The position numbers and the translations under genes were made by a program. Source: Hybos culiciformis (taxonomy: Eukaryota > Arthropoda > Insecta > Diptera > Hybotidae). Taken from it: 64,000 nucleotides of DNA. Shown piece by piece: positions 60,521 through 64,000 of this stretch. The stretch lies in assembly GCA_964007475.1 (NCBI GenBank), contig OZ023273.1:115739812-115803811 (forward strand), read 5' to 3'. Positions within the stretch are counted from its first letter, which is position 1. Every line of letters starts with the position of its first letter. The notes under the pieces were generated by a model, which saw only the letters and a program-made list of their open reading frames with translations, made no database searches and had not been told where the DNA came from.

Positions 60521-61419
60521 TTTTATTTTTTAATAGAAGAAAGTAAAATATTCTTGTCTGTGAAAATTTTGCCACTTTAATTTTTTTAAGAAATTCCGTT
60601 TGGTTGTTGCTCGCAACACTTGAAAATTATTATAAATTCTGTAGTTTTATATTTTAAAAGTATAGATATAGATAGTTTATATTATTTTTATGTTTATAGG
60701 TATAATATATTTTTTTTTATGATAAGTGTTATCAATATTATTAATATTACATTTTATTAATATATTTTATTTTATAAATATTTATAAGTAAATGTAAGAA
60801 TATTAACAATACCACAGATATAAGGAATATAATTTTTATTTTTTTAAATTGTGATTTTATTTTGTTTTAATATTAATTTATTTATCGAAATGATTTTTTT
60901 TTTTATTTTATTTAATATTATCTTCTTTTTTTTTCGTATAAAATTGTTCTTTTTTTATGTCTTTTTGATGATGCTTTTTAGAATCATTAAGTTTGATCTA
61001 TTAAAAGAATTTTTATTATATGAAAAAAAAAAAAAAAACAATTTAAATATAAAATATGTAATCAAATACTTAATTGTAGAATAAATAATGGAATAAAGTT
61101 TATTAGTTAATAATTATGGTAATAGTTTCACTTCCTTCTTCATAATTCTTCATAATTTATAATTTTCACACGTATATTTTGTTGTTGTTAATTTGGAAAT
61201 ACATATTTTAACAATTACATATTGTTTAAAAACAACAAAATAAGTGTGAAAAATTATTAATTATGAAATTTTAAGTGTCATCCCCTTAGTTATTTTTACT
61301 TAATTTTGTACTTCTTAGAATAATCTTTCAGTTTCAAAGTTTCAATATGATTTTTATCAATTTGTTACAGAGTCCTATATTTTCGTTTTTGTGTAAACAG
61401 TAAAGAGAATTTTTCTTTG
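60521..61419. other. Possible 5' UTR/promoter region, AT-rich
   Basis: Upstream (minus strand) of the putative first exon. The patch GTTGCGAGCAACAACCAAAC (about 60622-60603) is less AT-rich than its surroundings and could be transcribed leader. No TATA or initiator can be chosen with confidence. Confidence 0.3.
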
Positions 61420-61564
61420 AAGCGCAATTTAAAGTTAGTTACTACTAATCGGGTAAAATAGGTTTTTTTTGTATACAATATTACCGGAGAAAAATTCTTC
61501 AATAACATTTTATATGAACAAACCTATTTTACCCGATATGTAGTACTACCTTTGAATTGCGCTT
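61420..61564. repeat. 145-bp foldback element
   Basis: The left arm AAGCGCAATTTAAAG... through ATCGGGTAAAATAGGTTT is complemented by AAACCTATTTTACCCGAT... through TTTGAATTGCGCTT, about 46 bp per arm with a few mismatches. This is the size and shape of a MITE. No certain target duplication. Confidence 0.75.
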
Positions 61565-62756
61565 AAATGAAAATAACTTGATCAAACGAATTTAAAAAGA
61601 GTCCGATTAAACAACAAAAGAATTTATATAGCAAATTCATCACATGTATTACATATTATATTATTATACATGTTATTTATATATTATAGTAAGCATAAAT
61701 ATCTATGAATTTATATATACATTTAACAATTTTACATAATCCAAACACGGTAGAATTTTTAAGGCAAAAAAAAAAAAAAAACTTTAATCATGCGATTTTG
61801 TATGAAATTTTTTCTATCATATTTTACGATAATATTGAATTTTCTCCTATTTTATTATTTTTTTTTAATTTTCTATTAAAAAGTTAAAAAATTATATTTT
61901 TTAGCCTTTTTTAAACAAATCGATGAACTTTTGATGTTATTTTATTTCTTTCTACAAAAATTTTTGGTGGAAGGTCTGATTTTTTTTTTTATTACTATTT
62001 TTTGCCTCCTCCTCTACGAGACGAAAATTATTTTAATTTTTTACATTAAAAAGTATTCGACGGATTTTAGTTTTTGTTATTAAATAAGCCGAAATTAAAA
62101 TAATTTATTGAATTTTTTTTATTAAATAAAAAAAATAGATGTAAAAATTTTTCTTCAATGAATTTTTATGTGAAAATTGTTTTCCTTTTAACAAATTTTT
62201 CTTAAGAGAAAATAATATTATTGAAGTACAAAACCGAAGAATTCGAAAAGTAAAAATGAACTGATGTCAGAATTATAAAAGGATGAATTTTTATAAAAAA
62301 AAAAAAAATATCCTTTTTGCTATGTAAAATTTTTCCGAATTTATTATTGATTTTTCTTTTTCGAAAATAAAATTTTTAGGACAGAAAAAGTTAACGTTAT
62401 TAATTGAATTTGTTTTTTTTTTTAAATATTCAAATGATAATTTCGATTAAAGTTAATCTCGTTCATCAATTTCATTTGGCATTCCTTTTTATTTAAGGGG
62501 GCAATTACGATAATCGTAGAAAAAGTCCAAACACATTTATAATTAATATGGATTTTTGGTTTTACTCATAAAAGCTCCCCTTTACACTTATTAATAAATT
62601 AATATCTTTAATAATCCTGAAATTTGGCAAATTATCAACATTTCACAAAAATGATAATGAACTAAGTTACTAAATGAAGTTCCATACCCCAGAACCTGAT
62701 TTTCACATTTAGATTTAACGAGCACTATTCCGAATACTTAATTACAGCCGAATTCT
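61565..62756. other. AT-rich non-coding stretch
   Basis: Nothing supportable between the foldback and the hAT element. Confidence 0.4.
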
Positions 62757-63768
62757 CAGGGTTGGACTGGCTTTAAAAATTAAACCGGGAATTTTTGGAC
62801 TACCGGCCCATTTCTCCACATAAAAAATACATTGATTATCCACTTCTCTATATATAAAAAAATGTAATACTCATTCAGAATATAGACCCAAATAAATACT
62901 CATTTCTATAAATAATTAAAATAATTTTGGAACACTAGGTTCTATAATTTTTTTAATTCAATACAAAATAAAAAAAAGTATAGGAACTGAACGAAAAAGT
63001 TTAAGAATTAGTGTTAATTAAATTGGAATATTGGGAAAGAATTAAATTAAGGATTTGTAAATTATGAATCCATCCATCTATTTTCACTCTAATGGAAAGG
63101 GGAATATACCTTTAGATGTTTTAACAATCCAATCAAAGTTGCAATAACTCCTTAACAAATTTCTAAATTTTCTGATATCATAAATGTTGCTTTTAATTTT
63201 AAAGTTTTTGGGAACACAACCCACAACTAACACTAATCAAATATAAACTTTGATGAAATCTTTTTAAATTGATTACCAATATGGCTTTTGACACTTTTTG
63301 AATAAATAATCTGTATTCGATTTTCTTTCCAAACATGAAGATTATAAACTAAGATTTTAGAATTGAAAAAATTATTTAAATCTAATTCAAAATGAGTTGC
63401 AGAACACGGAAATCGCATACTTATCATCTATTTTAGCACAAAAGAGCTCATTCTATTAGATGTTAGAATCTCATCGAATCAATTAACAAACATTTTTTTT
63501 ACCCAGGTTTCTTTTTTAACTAATATATTTTACTCAATATAACTTTCCTGTTAAAAACATTTTCAAAGTTTGATTGTTTAGCATTAAGTACCGTACTTTC
63601 GAAGTTACTATATTTCGATTCTTTCCCAAAAACCATTTCCAGTCAAAATATATTTAAATCAGATTCCGTTGTATCTTTAAAATATTTAGTAAGTTTAAAT
63701 TTACAGGCCCAAATATCACCGGCCCACCGGGAAATGTCCCGATGTCCCGGTGGGTCAGTCCAACCCTG
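62757..63768. mobile_element. hAT non-autonomous element, 1012 bp, perfect 8-bp TSD
   Basis: It begins CAGGGTTGGACTGGC and ends GGGTCAGTCCAACCCTG, inverted repeats of the hAT type. CGAATTCT flanks it on both sides (62749-62756 and 63769-63776), an exact 8-bp duplication as hAT transposase makes. Subterminal GGCCCA/CCGGG-rich blocks follow each end. No transposase domain is visible, so it would need an enzyme supplied elsewhere. Confidence 0.9.
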
Positions 63769-64000
63769 CGAATTCTAAACATTTTTTAAAATTCCTTGAA
63801 TCGAAATCTATTATTACATGTTATTTTTTATCCATATGAATTTTCCATCTCTAATCGAGGAACTTAAAATTTTATTGAGCTACTACAATCGACATTATAC
63901 TTACTGATTTTAATTTCATTGAAACTTTTTAAAAATATTTTCAATTTAAAATTTCTTGTTCAGACCCTTGGTTACAAAGTGAGGAAGATTACGCATATTT

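Overview
The window looks like AT-rich animal nuclear DNA, most likely from an insect. It has GT-AG introns, exons of an anoctamin-8-like membrane protein, many A/T homopolymers and several eukaryotic DNA transposons, and no bacterial gene layout. The species cannot be named from the sequence.

Left end (1-4083): five or six minus-strand exons of an anoctamin-8 (TMEM16) homologue, with consistent splice phases. A separate exon at 60349-60520 (minus) has a start codon and a splice donor. It may be the first coding exon of the same gene. If so, nearly the whole window is one giant 5' intron filled with transposons.

Centre (26283-42079): a 15.8-kb Polinton/Maverick, the main feature. It is delimited by a perfect 6-bp target duplication (ACTATG) and by long terminal inverted repeats that start with AG. 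The plus-strand half encodes a virion-building set: packaging ATPase (frameshifted), a small basic protein, an acidic protein, a penton/minor-capsid-like protein, a pVI/pX-like core protein with an adenain-type cleavage motif, a double-jelly-roll major capsid protein, an unknown protein and an adenain-type cysteine protease. The minus-strand half encodes an unknown protein, a chromodomain integrase, another unknown protein, a protein-primed family B DNA polymerase (with a 77-bp intron and a 5'-truncated LINE inserted in it) and a small OB-fold-like protein. The two halves converge at 32.7 kb. The element looks like an integrated virus-like transposon, recently enough active to keep its TSD and most ORFs, but now damaged in at least two genes.

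Other mobile DNA: two identical 182-bp TA-flanked MITEs in opposite orientation inside the left Polinton TIR; three copies (9.7, 15.8 and 54.1 kb) of a hairpin-bearing repeat with internal minisatellites; a non-LTR/SINE-like repeat at 18.6-20.0 kb with a TTAA-flanked insertion inside it; hAT-type non-autonomous elements at 42.4 and 62.8 kb (the latter with a perfect 8-bp TSD); and a hAT transposase C-terminal relic at 59.2 kb. The remaining DNA is AT-rich and shows no supportable gene.
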